Source: an uncultured Clostridia bacterium (GTDB lineage: Bacteria; Bacillota; Clostridia; TANB77; CAG-508). Taken from it: 64,000 bases of DNA. Both the position numbers and the translations under genes were made by a program. Positions 56,512 to 64,000 of the stretch are shown piece after piece. Position 1 is the stretch's first letter. The number at the start of each line of letters is the position of its first letter. The notes beneath the pieces were generated by a model. It had not been told where the DNA came from and made no database searches. It saw nothing but the letters and a program-made list of their open reading frames with translations. The stretch covers positions 1-64,000 of the forward strand of contig CAKPDY010000001.1 in NCBI GenBank assembly GCA_934149165.1, read 5' to 3'.

Positions 56512-58899
56512 ATGAAAAAAAGTAATGAATTATCTTATAAAGATTTAAAAATGATATGTAATCCAGATTTATTTCAATTTGAAACAACAAACGATTTAGA
56601 ACCTATAAACACTGGAATTGGTCAAGACCGTGGTATTAAAGCTTTAGAATTTGGTATTAATGTTGATATAAAAGGATATAACTTATATTTAGAAGGACCT
56701 AGTGGTGTTGGTAAAACAATGTATACAAAAAATTATCTTAATAAAATTTGTAAAAAGAAAAAAACACCTAATGATTGGTGTTATATTTACAATTTTGATG
56801 ACCCAAATGAACCTATTGCTGTTTCTTTATCAGCAGGACAAGGTAAAGAGTTCAAAGATACAATGGATTCTTTTATTAAAGATATTCAAGTTGATATAAA
56901 AAATACTTTTAATAACGATGATTTTGAAAAAGAAAAGGCTTTAATAAAAAGTGAATATGAAGAAAAAAGAAATACTCTTATGGAAAAATTAAATAAAAAA
57001 TCTGAAAAATATGGTTTCCAAGTAAAATCCGCTCAAAATGGTATTTACATGATGCCAATATTAGATGGAAAAACTATTGAACAAGAAGATTTTGAAAAAT
57101 TAGATGATTCATTAAAACAAGAATTTGAAGCTAAATCTATAATAGTTCAAGAACATATTATTCAGGCAATTGGAGAAATTAAAGAAATTGAAAAACAAAC
57201 TGAAAAAAAATTAGAAGAATGGCAATCTAATATAGCTTTACTTACTGTAAATGGACATATTAATTATATAAAATCAAAATTTAAAAGAAATAAAAAAATA
57301 ACTAAATTTTTAGATAGTATAAAAAAAGATATCTTAAAAAATGTAAATTATTTTTTATTGGATCCTACACAAGAACAACAGCAACAACCAGTTGGACCTA
57401 GAATAGAATCACCAAAACCATGGCTTAATTATAGAGTTAATTTATTTGTTGATAATAGCAACCAAGAAGGTGCACCAGTTATAATGGATTCCAACTATTC
57501 TTACCACAATATTTTTGGAAAATTAGAATATGAAAATTATTATGGAGCTTTAAAAACTGACTACACCATGTTAAAACCTGGTTTATTGCATGAAGCAAAT
57601 GGTGGTTATATAATATTCCAAGCAAAAGATTTAGTTGCAAATGGAATTTGTTATGAAGCTTTAAAAAAAGCTTTGCGTATGAAAGAATTATTAATAGAAA
57701 ATACAGCTGATCAACGTTCAAGTATGGTTATGGTTTCATTAAAACCTGAGCCTATTCCACTTGATTTAAAAGTAATCTTAGTTGGTAATGAACAAATTTA
57801 TCAAACTTTACTTGCTTTAGATGAAGATTTTAGAAAATTATTTAAAATAAAGGTAGAATTTGAAGATACATCTGAAAATAATTTGGATAATATGATAAAA
57901 ATTGCAAGATTTATTCGTGGTTTTTGTGAGCAAGAAGAATTACCACCTTTAGATAAAACAGCAGTTGCAAAAGTTATGGAATACTCTTCTAGATTAGCTG
58001 ATGACAAAGAAAAACTATCTACTCGCTTTAATGATTTAGCACAAATTATTGGAGAAGCTGCTACTTGGGCAAAAATGGCAAAAGCCAAAATAGTTACTGG
58101 CGATTTTGTAGATAAAGCCTTAGCAGAAAGAATTGACAGGGTAAAAAAATATGATTCAAGATACTTAGAAATGATTAAAGAAAATACACTTTTAATTAGT
58201 ACATCTGGCTCTCAAATTGGTCAAATAAATGGTTTAACTATTATGAGTATTGGTGACTACTGTTTTGGTAAACCAGCCAAAATAACAGCTAACACTTATA
58301 CAGGAAAATCTGGAATTATAAATATTGAACGTGAAGTTGAACTTTCTGGTTCTACACATTCTAAAGGTGTATACATTTTAAGCGGATATTTAGGAGAAAT
58401 GTTTGCACAAGATATACCACTTTCTTTAACTGCTAGCATTTGTTTTGAACAATTATACAATGGTGTTGATGGTGATAGTGCTTCAAGTACAGAATTATAT
58501 GCCATACTTTCTAGTCTATCTGGAGTTCCTATTAATCAATCTCTAGCAGTCACTGGTTCTGTAAATCAAAAAGGTGAAATCCAACCTATTGGTGGAGTTA
58601 ATGAAAAAATTGAAGGCTTTTTCCAAATATGCAAAATACGTGGATTAAATGGTTCACATGGTGTTATTATTCCTATTCAAAACACAAAAAACTTAAATTT
58701 ATCTGACGAAGTTATTCAGGCAGTTATTGATAAGAAATTTCATATTTATGCTATTTCTACTATAGACGAAGGAATAGAAATTCTAACTGGAGTCCCTGCT
58801 GGCAAAAAGGATTCAAATGGTAAATTTCCTGCTGGTTCTATTAATTATTTGGCTTATGAAAAACTAAAAAAATATGCAAAAATTAGTAAAGAAATTTAA
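56512..58899 (+). CDS. Lon-family ATP-dependent protease (LonB-like)
   Basis: 795 residues. Walker A GPSGVGKT at 62-69, a long coiled-coil-rich insert (~120-260), then AAA+ motor motifs (IILVGNEQIYQTL-like strand, arginine finger region) and a C-terminal S16 protease domain with catalytic Ser in GDSASS and Lys in GGVNEKIEG. No N-terminal substrate domain like classical Lon. This form is widespread in clostridia and archaea. Last gene of the plus-strand operon. Confidence 0.93.
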   Translation: MKKSNELSYKDLKMICNPDLFQFETTNDLEPINTGIGQDRGIKALEFGINVDIKGYNLYLEGPSGVGKTMYTKNYLNKICKKKKTPNDWCYIYNFDDPNEPIAVSLSAGQGKEFKDTMDSFIKDIQVDIKNTFNNDDFEKEKALIKSEYEEKRNTLMEKLNKKSEKYGFQVKSAQNGIYMMPILDGKTIEQEDFEKLDDSLKQEFEAKSIIVQEHIIQAIGEIKEIEKQTEKKLEEWQSNIALLTVNGHINYIKSKFKRNKKITKFLDSIKKDILKNVNYFLLDPTQEQQQQPVGPRIESPKPWLNYRVNLFVDNSNQEGAPVIMDSNYSYHNIFGKLEYENYYGALKTDYTMLKPGLLHEANGGYIIFQAKDLVANGICYEALKKALRMKELLIENTADQRSSMVMVSLKPEPIPLDLKVILVGNEQIYQTLLALDEDFRKLFKIKVEFEDTSENNLDNMIKIARFIRGFCEQEELPPLDKTAVAKVMEYSSRLADDKEKLSTRFNDLAQIIGEAATWAKMAKAKIVTGDFVDKALAERIDRVKKYDSRYLEMIKENTLLISTSGSQIGQINGLTIMSIGDYCFGKPAKITANTYTGKSGIINIEREVELSGSTHSKGVYILSGYLGEMFAQDIPLSLTASICFEQLYNGVDGDSASSTELYAILSSLSGVPINQSLAVTGSVNQKGEIQPIGGVNEKIEGFFQICKIRGLNGSHGVIIPIQNTKNLNLSDEVIQAVIDKKFHIYAISTIDEGIEILTGVPAGKKDSNGKFPAGSINYLAYEKLKKYAKISKEI

Positions 58900-58910
58900 T
58901 ACCTAAAAAA

Positions 58911-58950
58911 AACCAAATTTTAATTGTTAGAAATTAAAATTTGGTTTTTT
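58911..58950 (+). terminator. Terminator of the tsaE-Lon operon
   Basis: 15-bp stem AACCAAATTTTAATT and complement with a 6-base loop, then TTTT; A-rich side also suits the convergent gene. Confidence 0.88.
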
Positions 58951-58974
58951 AATAATTTTTATGCATTATAATTA

Positions 58975-59460
58975 TTACATATCATCATCATCATCGTCAT
59001 CGTCATCATTGTTATTTTCATTAAAGTCTAAATCCTTACAATGTGAACCACAAGAAGAACAACTACCTGAACATTGTGAGTCATCTTCATTCCAATCTAA
59101 TTCAATAGTATTGCTACATTCTGGACATTTAATACTTGACTTTGATTCTATATCTGCTGTAAATATATTATTACAATATGGACATACAATTTCAAAATCA
59201 TATTCATCTTCATAAATATCACTTTCAATATCAGATATTGAACTTTGAATTTTGCTTACTTTACTTTCTATTGAATTTTGAACTTTTTCTATATTATCTA
59301 TTTTATTTAGTATAATATCTTTCATACTATCTATTACATCCATATATATAATTGATATTTCTGCAATCTTTTTATTAATATAATCTAGTTCTTTTTCATC
59401 CGAAATATTATTTTGTATATCTTTAATAATATCTTGAAATTTATTAGTTAAATCTGACAT
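58975..59460 (-). CDS. Zinc-ribbon protein of the CD1247 N-terminal-domain type
   Basis: 161 residues. Helical, coiled-coil-like N-terminal domain (1-85) of the kind named after C. difficile CD1247, a zinc ribbon with CPYC and CPEC, a Cys-rich CSGSCSSCGSHC cluster, then an acidic tail of nine Asp encoded by GAT/GAC repeats. Likely a metal-binding or nucleic-acid-associated protein; function unknown. Nineteen bases after efp. Confidence 0.75.
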   Translation of the reverse strand: MSDLTNKFQDIIKDIQNNISDEKELDYINKKIAEISIIYMDVIDSMKDIILNKIDNIEKVQNSIESKVSKIQSSISDIESDIYEDEYDFEIVCPYCNNIFTADIESKSSIKCPECSNTIELDWNEDDSQCSGSCSSCGSHCKDLDFNENNNDDDDDDDDDM

Positions 59461-59478
59461 AAACTCACATTATCCTTT

Positions 59479-60048
59479 CTAATTTACTCTTTCCATATAT
59501 TCGCCTGTTCTTGTATCTATTTTTACAATATCTCCAATATTAACAAATAATGGTACTAAAATTTCAAATCCATTTTCTAATTTAGCTGGTTTTCCTGATG
59601 TTGTTGTAGTATTTCCAGCAAATCCAGGTTCTGTGTATGTTACTTCCAATTCTACAAACATTGGAGGCTCAACAGCAAATACATTACCTTTAAATGATAA
59701 TATTTTTACATTCATATTTTCTTTCATGTATTTTAAAGCATCTCCTAATTGTTCTTTATTTAAAGGCATTTGTTCATAAGTTTCATTATCCATAAAATAA
59801 TATAAATTTTCATCATTATATAAATATTGCATTTCTCTTTTTTCTATTTCAGCTCCTGGATATTTTTCTGATGGGTTAAAAGTTTTTTCTAATACTGCAC
59901 CACTTATAACATTTTTTAATTTTGTTCTAACAAAAGCTGCTCCTTTACCTGGTTTTACATGTTGAAATTCTACAACTTTGAATACATTTCCATCCATTTC
60001 AAATGTTGTACCATTTCTAAAATCTCCTGCCATATATACTTCTGCCAT
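59479..60048 (-). CDS. efp: Translation elongation factor P
   Basis: 189 residues, three beta-barrel domains. The loop [11 protein letters not shown] carries the Lys that is modified in some species. It relieves ribosome stalling at polyproline. AAAGGAG before the ATG. The C-terminal signature [17 protein letters not shown] is intact. Confidence 0.97.
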   Translation of the reverse strand: MAEVYMAGDFRNGTTFEMDGNVFKVVEFQHVKPGKGAAFVRTKLKNVISGAVLEKTFNPSEKYPGAEIEKREMQYLYNDENLYYFMDNETYEQMPLNKEQLGDALKYMKENMNVKILSFKGNVFAVEPPMFVELEVTYTEPGFAGNTTTTSGKPAKLENGFEILVPLFVNIGDIVKIDTRTGEYMERVN

Positions 60049-60144
60049 TTTTTATTTCTCCTTTCAAACTTTTCATATTGTTATATAATACACCATTTTT
60101 GCTTAAAAATCAATAGTTAAACAACATAATTTGTAAATATAATT

Positions 60145-60188
60145 AAAAAGAAACATGAAATACAATAAATTTCATGCATCTTTTTTTA
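60145..60188 (-). terminator. Terminator of pyk
   Basis: Stem with CATGAAAT/ATTTCATG core extended by AGA/TCT, followed by TTTTT on the minus strand. Confidence 0.75.
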
Positions 60189-60202
60189 TAAATTATAAAA
60201 AA

Positions 60203-61609
60203 TTAAACTTCTTCAATTTTCATTAAGTTTGTTAAGTGTTGTCCACATTTTGGGAAACCACCAGTAATTATTATTTTATCACCAGTTTTTAATCCTAAAG
60301 CTTCAACAGCTTTTGCTTTTACAGTTGAAATCATTTCATCTGTATTTGCACAGTTAGGAACTATAATTGGATATACACCATAATTTAATGCTAATTTATG
60401 TGCAACTTCTTCACTTGGTGTTGCTGCTAAAATTGTACATTCTGGTTTTAAGTTACTTATACGTCTTGCTGTTTCTCCACATTCAGTTGAAGCAACTATA
60501 GCTTTAACATCTAATACTCTTGAAGCACTAAATACACTATTTGCTATTGTTTCTGTAATTGTTGCTTCTCTTTCAGAATCAAATATGCAATCATAATCAT
60601 AGTAGCTTTCTGTTTCTTCACATATATTTGCCATATATGTAACAACTTCTACTGGGAATTTACCAACTGTTGTTTCTCCAGATAACATAACTGCATCTGT
60701 ACCATCTAATACAGCATTTGCAACATCTGAAACTTCTGCTCTTGTTGGTCTTGCACTTTTCTTCATTGATTCTAACATTTCTGTTGCAACTACAACAAAT
60801 TTACCTTGTTCTCTACATTTTTGAATCATTAATTTTTGGAATTTTGGTAATTGTTGCATTGGAACTTCTACACCTAAATCTCCACGAGCTACCATTATAC
60901 CATCTGATACTTCTATAATTTCATCTAAGTTTTCAACTCCTCTTTTGCTTTCAATTTTAGAAATTATTTTCATATCTTCTCTATTACATTGTTTAAATAT
61001 TTCTCTTACAGCTAAAACATCTTCTTTACAAGAAACAAATGATGCTGCTAAATAATCACCTTCATGTTCACATGCATATATTATATCTTCTCTGTCAACA
61101 TCACTAATAAAAGGTATATTTAAATTTGCTCCAGGAACATTTAAGCTTTTTTTGTTTCCTAAAACTCCACCATTTATAATTTTACATGTTACACCATCTT
61201 CTTCAATTGATATTACTTCAATTTTCATTAATCCATTTTCTAATAATACAACTGAACCAACTACTAAATTGTCTAATGCTTGTGGATAGTTAACTGAAAA
61301 TCTTTCTTCATTTCCTAAAACATTTTCTTTAACTATTCTTATAGTTTTTCCTTCTACTAAAGTAATTTCATTATTTTCTAACATACCATTTCTAAATTCA
61401 GGTCCTTTTGTATCAAACAATATAGCAATATTTTTACCTGTCATTTTTCTTACTTCTTTAACAGATGCAACAACTGCTACTTTTTCTTCTGGTGTTGCAT
61501 GTGACATATTAATACGTGCTGTATTCATACCTGCTTCTACCATTTTTGCCATTACGCTAGGCTCTGTGCTTGATGGTCCTATACTACAAATTATTTTTGT
61601 TTTTTTCAT
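60203..61609 (-). CDS. pyk: Pyruvate kinase
   Basis: 468 residues from ATG 61609, twelve bases after GGAG; the ATG at 61621 touches that site. TKIICSIGPSS start, SKIESKRGVENLDEII, MVARGDLGVE and the Lys/Glu catalytic residues are present. It converts PEP and ADP to pyruvate and ATP. It lacks the extra PEP-utiliser domain found in bacilli. A single-gene unit. Confidence 0.97.
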   Translation of the reverse strand: MKKTKIICSIGPSSTEPSVMAKMVEAGMNTARINMSHATPEEKVAVVASVKEVRKMTGKNIAILFDTKGPEFRNGMLENNEITLVEGKTIRIVKENVLGNEERFSVNYPQALDNLVVGSVVLLENGLMKIEVISIEEDGVTCKIINGGVLGNKKSLNVPGANLNIPFISDVDREDIIYACEHEGDYLAASFVSCKEDVLAVREIFKQCNREDMKIISKIESKRGVENLDEIIEVSDGIMVARGDLGVEVPMQQLPKFQKLMIQKCREQGKFVVVATEMLESMKKSARPTRAEVSDVANAVLDGTDAVMLSGETTVGKFPVEVVTYMANICEETESYYDYDCIFDSEREATITETIANSVFSASRVLDVKAIVASTECGETARRISNLKPECTILAATPSEEVAHKLALNYGVYPIIVPNCANTDEMISTVKAKAVEALGLKTGDKIIITGGFPKCGQHLTNLMKIEEV

Positions 61610-61768
61610 TTTAATATACATCTCCTTTTTTATTTTTGCTTAAATATTTTATATTTTTACAAATTAATATTAAATTTTTTAAGCATTCAACATAATTCTT
61701 ATTATACAAAATTATTGGAACAAAATCAACTATTTTTTATTATTTTTTACAATAATTGGTTTTAAAAA

Positions 61769-62917
61769 TTATCCAAATATTCCTCTCTTCTTAATAGGAG
61801 GTTGTTCATTCATAGTTTTTGCAAGTTGTACTAATAAATCTCTTTGCTCTCTGCTTAATCTTTTAGGAACTTGAACATTAACTGTAAATACAAAATCACC
61901 GTTATTTAAAGTATTAATATTTTTAAAACCTCTTCCTTTAATATTAAAAGATGTACCAGTTTGAGTTCCTTCTGGAATTCTAAATTTTTCTTTTTTTCCA
62001 TCAACCATAGGAATTTCAAGTTCTGCTCCTAAAGTTGCCTGTGTAAATGTAATTGGAACATTACAATATACTGTAGTGCCTTTTCTAGTAAAAATACTAT
62101 GTTTTCTAATTCTAACAACTATGTATAAATCTCCTCTTGCTCCACCACGAACTCCATGTTCACCTTCTCCACGTAAAACAATAGATTGATCATTATCAAT
62201 ACCTGCTGGAATTTTAACTTTTATTTTAGCCTGTTTTCTAACTGTACCTTTACCTTTACAATTTTCACATACCTCTTTTATTACTTTACCTGTTCCATGG
62301 CAATTACTACAAGTTTTTGTTGTTTGTATTTGACCTAAAATTGTATTTTGTACTTGTCTTACTTGACCGCTACCACCACAAACCTTACAAGTTTCTACTG
62401 AAGTACCTGGTTTTGAACCACTTCCAGAACATGTTGAACACTGTTCTTCTCTAGTAATAGTAATTTCTCTTTCAATACCAGTAAAAGCCTCTTCAAAACT
62501 AATTTCCATATTATATCTTAAATCTGCACCTTTAATTGGTCCATTATTATTTCTTCTTGATCCAGTTCTTGCCCCTCCACCAAAAATTGATGAAAAAATA
62601 TCACCTAAATCAAAATCTTCAAACCCACTAAAACCTGATGTAGAATAAGAATAATATCCACCTCCTGGATTACCTCCACCAAAACCTGCAGGTCCATCAT
62701 GACCAAATTGATCATACATACGTCTTTTTTGGCTATCTGAAAGCACTTCATAAGCCTCATTTACTTCTTTAAAATTTCTTTCAGCCTCTTCTTTATTATC
62801 AAGATTAGCATCAGGATGATATTTTTTTGCAAGTCTTCTGTATGCTTTTTTTAATTCTTCATCTGTTGCATTTTTTCCTACTCCTAAAACTTCATAATAA
62901 TCTCTTTTTTGTGCCAT
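61769..62917 (-). CDS. dnaJ: Chaperone DnaJ
   Basis: 382 residues from ATG 62917, with GAGGAGG upstream (an ATG at 62935 lies before that site). J domain with HPD (KKYHPD), Gly/Phe region, four zinc-binding CxxCxGxG repeats, C-terminal substrate domains. Co-chaperone of DnaK, encoded just upstream. Confidence 0.97.
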   Translation of the reverse strand: MAQKRDYYEVLGVGKNATDEELKKAYRRLAKKYHPDANLDNKEEAERNFKEVNEAYEVLSDSQKRRMYDQFGHDGPAGFGGGNPGGGYYSYSTSGFSGFEDFDLGDIFSSIFGGGARTGSRRNNNGPIKGADLRYNMEISFEEAFTGIEREITITREEQCSTCSGSGSKPGTSVETCKVCGGSGQVRQVQNTILGQIQTTKTCSNCHGTGKVIKEVCENCKGKGTVRKQAKIKVKIPAGIDNDQSIVLRGEGEHGVRGGARGDLYIVVRIRKHSIFTRKGTTVYCNVPITFTQATLGAELEIPMVDGKKEKFRIPEGTQTGTSFNIKGRGFKNINTLNNGDFVFTVNVQVPKRLSREQRDLLVQLAKTMNEQPPIKKRGIFG

Positions 62918-62935
62918 TTTTTCCTCCTCAAACAC

Positions 62936-62963
62936 GTAGGCGGCCTCTAAAAAAGCCGCCTAC
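62936..62963 (-). other. G+C-rich hairpin between dnaK and dnaJ
   Basis: 9-bp stem GTAGGCGGC/GCCGCCTAC, very G+C-rich for this genome, with no T-run after it on the minus strand. It may reduce readthrough, mark RNA processing or protect dnaK mRNA, giving more DnaK than DnaJ. Confidence 0.7.
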
Positions 62964-62969
62964 AAAATT

Positions 62970-64000
62970 TTATTTATTATCTTCATCATTTTCTACTTTA
63001 TAATCTGCATCATAAACATTTCCATTTTCATCTACATTTGGTCCAGTTTGTTGTTCAGTACCTTGTGCTCCAGCTGTTTGTGCATTTGCAGCATATAATT
63101 TTTCTGAAATAGAATAAAATACTGTTGTTAATTTTTCTGTGGCTTGTTTAATAGCTTCAGTGTCAGAACCTTCTAACGCTTTTTTAACATTTTCAATTTC
63201 TGCTTCAGCTTTAGCTTTTTCCTCACCACTAATTTTATCTCCTAATTCATCAATTGTTTTTTGGCAGTTATAAACTAAACTTTCTGCATTATTTCTTGTT
63301 TCAATATCTTCTTTTCTTTTCTTATCTTCAGCTGCATGAGCTTCAGCATCTTTAACTGCTTTTTCAATATCTTCATCTGATAAATTTGTACTTGCAGTAA
63401 TAGAAACTTGTTGACTATTTCCTGTTGCCATATCTTTTGCAGATACATGAACAATACCATTTGCATCTATATCAAATGTAACTTCAATTTGTGGTACACC
63501 TCTTGGAGCTGCTGGAATTCCTGATAAATTGAATCTTCCTAATGTTTTATTATAAGCAGCCATTTCTCTTTCACCTTGTAAAACATGAACTTCTACACTT
63601 GTTTGACCATCTGCTGCTGTTGAAAATACTTGTGATTTTTTTGTTGGTATTGTTGTATTTCTTTCAATTAATTTTGTAAATACACCACCATATGTTTCAA
63701 TACCTAATGATAATGGTGTTACATCAAGTAATACTAAATCTTTAACATCTCCTGATAATACACCACCTTGAATTGATGCACCTATAGCAACACACTCATC
63801 TGGGTTTATACCTTTATTAGGTTCTTTTCCTGTTATTTTCTTAACTGTTTCTTGAACTAATGGAACTCTTGTAGAACCACCAACTAATAATACTTGTGAT
63901 AAATCACTTGGTGTTAAACCAGCATCTTTTAAAGCTTGATTAACTGGTCCTGTAGTACTTTGTACTAAATCACCAATTAATTCCTCAAATTTTGCTCTTG
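62970..64000 (-). CDS. dnaK: Chaperone DnaK, C-terminal part (start off window)
   Basis: The frame is open to the right edge. The visible part covers the end of the ATPase domain ([15 protein letters not shown] segment, [18 protein letters not shown]) and the substrate-binding domain ([32 protein letters not shown]), then the helical lid and a Gln/Thr-rich tail. Hsp70 chaperone. About half to two thirds of the gene is visible. Confidence 0.97.
   Translation of the reverse strand, partial: RAKFEELIGDLVQSTTGPVNQALKDAGLTPSDLSQVLLVGGSTRVPLVQETVKKITGKEPNKGINPDECVAIGASIQGGVLSGDVKDLVLLDVTPLSLGIETYGGVFTKLIERNTTIPTKKSQVFSTAADGQTSVEVHVLQGEREMAAYNKTLGRFNLSGIPAAPRGVPQIEVTFDIDANGIVHVSAKDMATGNSQQVSITASTNLSDEDIEKAVKDAEAHAAEDKKRKEDIETRNNAESLVYNCQKTIDELGDKISGEEKAKAEAEIENVKKALEGSDTEAIKQATEKLTTVFYSISEKLYAANAQTAGAQGTEQQTGPNVDENGNVYDADYKVENDEDNK

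Noticed and set aside
58975..59020. Trinucleotide repeat as a mobile or phase-variable element
   Set aside because: It is a short GAT/GAC run encoding an Asp tail; changes would stay in frame, so no on-off switching is expected.

Overview
The window is very AT-rich and gene-dense, with strong AGGAGG ribosome-binding sites and most genes on the minus strand. It carries endospore genes: spo0A, spoIVFB with a spoIVFA-like partner, spoIIP, dpaA, ylbJ, yyaC and spoVG. This points to a spore-forming low-G+C Firmicute of the Clostridia type. I cannot name the genus from the sequence alone. I found no rRNA, tRNA, CRISPR array, phage or complete insertion sequence.

The main observation concerns the codon CGG. 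I went through CGG on both strands by eye. I found five in-frame CGG codons, and every one sits exactly where a recognisable gene breaks into two reading frames: ylbJ, uppP, the spoIVFA-like M23 gene, an LRR_5 gene and spoIIP. In each case the zero frame stops within 0 to 4 codons. Skipping only the C of CGG, so that the next codon is GGA or GGT (Gly), restores the full-length protein. I saw no in-frame CGG in any intact gene of the window. This looks like a systematic +1 frameshift (or four-base decoding) at CGG in an organism where CGG is otherwise unused. I annotate the five genes as single frameshifted CDSs. Systematic sequencing error remains the main alternative.

Layout. 1-1.9 kb: end of a pilus or secretion-like cluster (a long charged-helix repeat protein and a VirB2-like small membrane protein). 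2-8.7 kb: GH13 amylase, tyrS, envelope-type proteins, a HAD enzyme, a P-loop kinase-like protein, a MazG-like hydrolase and a decayed gene. 8.9-11.8 kb: three-gene ABC-2 transporter behind a leader-peptide/terminator attenuator, with divergent promoters facing ylbJ. 11.9-21.4 kb: mostly sporulation and envelope genes (ylbJ, uppP, dpaA, TPR, ppa, mscL, spoIVFB, spoIVFA-like, yyaC, spo0A). 21.5-30.7 kb: YigZ-like, flavoprotein, PLP lyase, two-component system and a heterodimeric ABC exporter. 31-36.5 kb: spoVG, guaA, guaB, Mn-dependent pyrophosphatase and two small orphan genes. 36.5-43.7 kb: LRR_5 protein, coiled-coil protein, acyl-CoA synthetase, pgi, a long inverted repeat and spoIIP. 43.8-54.5 kb: MBL hydrolase, rel, recJ, mutS, miaB, lepA. 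54.7-58.9 kb: plus-strand operon tsaE-tsaB-rimI-Lon-like. 59-64 kb: zinc-ribbon protein, efp, pyk, dnaJ and partial dnaK.

The genes work mainly in housekeeping (translation quality, stringent response, mismatch repair, chaperones, GMP synthesis) and in spore formation. Three of the five CGG-interrupted genes (ylbJ, spoIVFA-like, spoIIP) are sporulation genes and a fourth (uppP) is an envelope gene, so the frameshift could matter for development.
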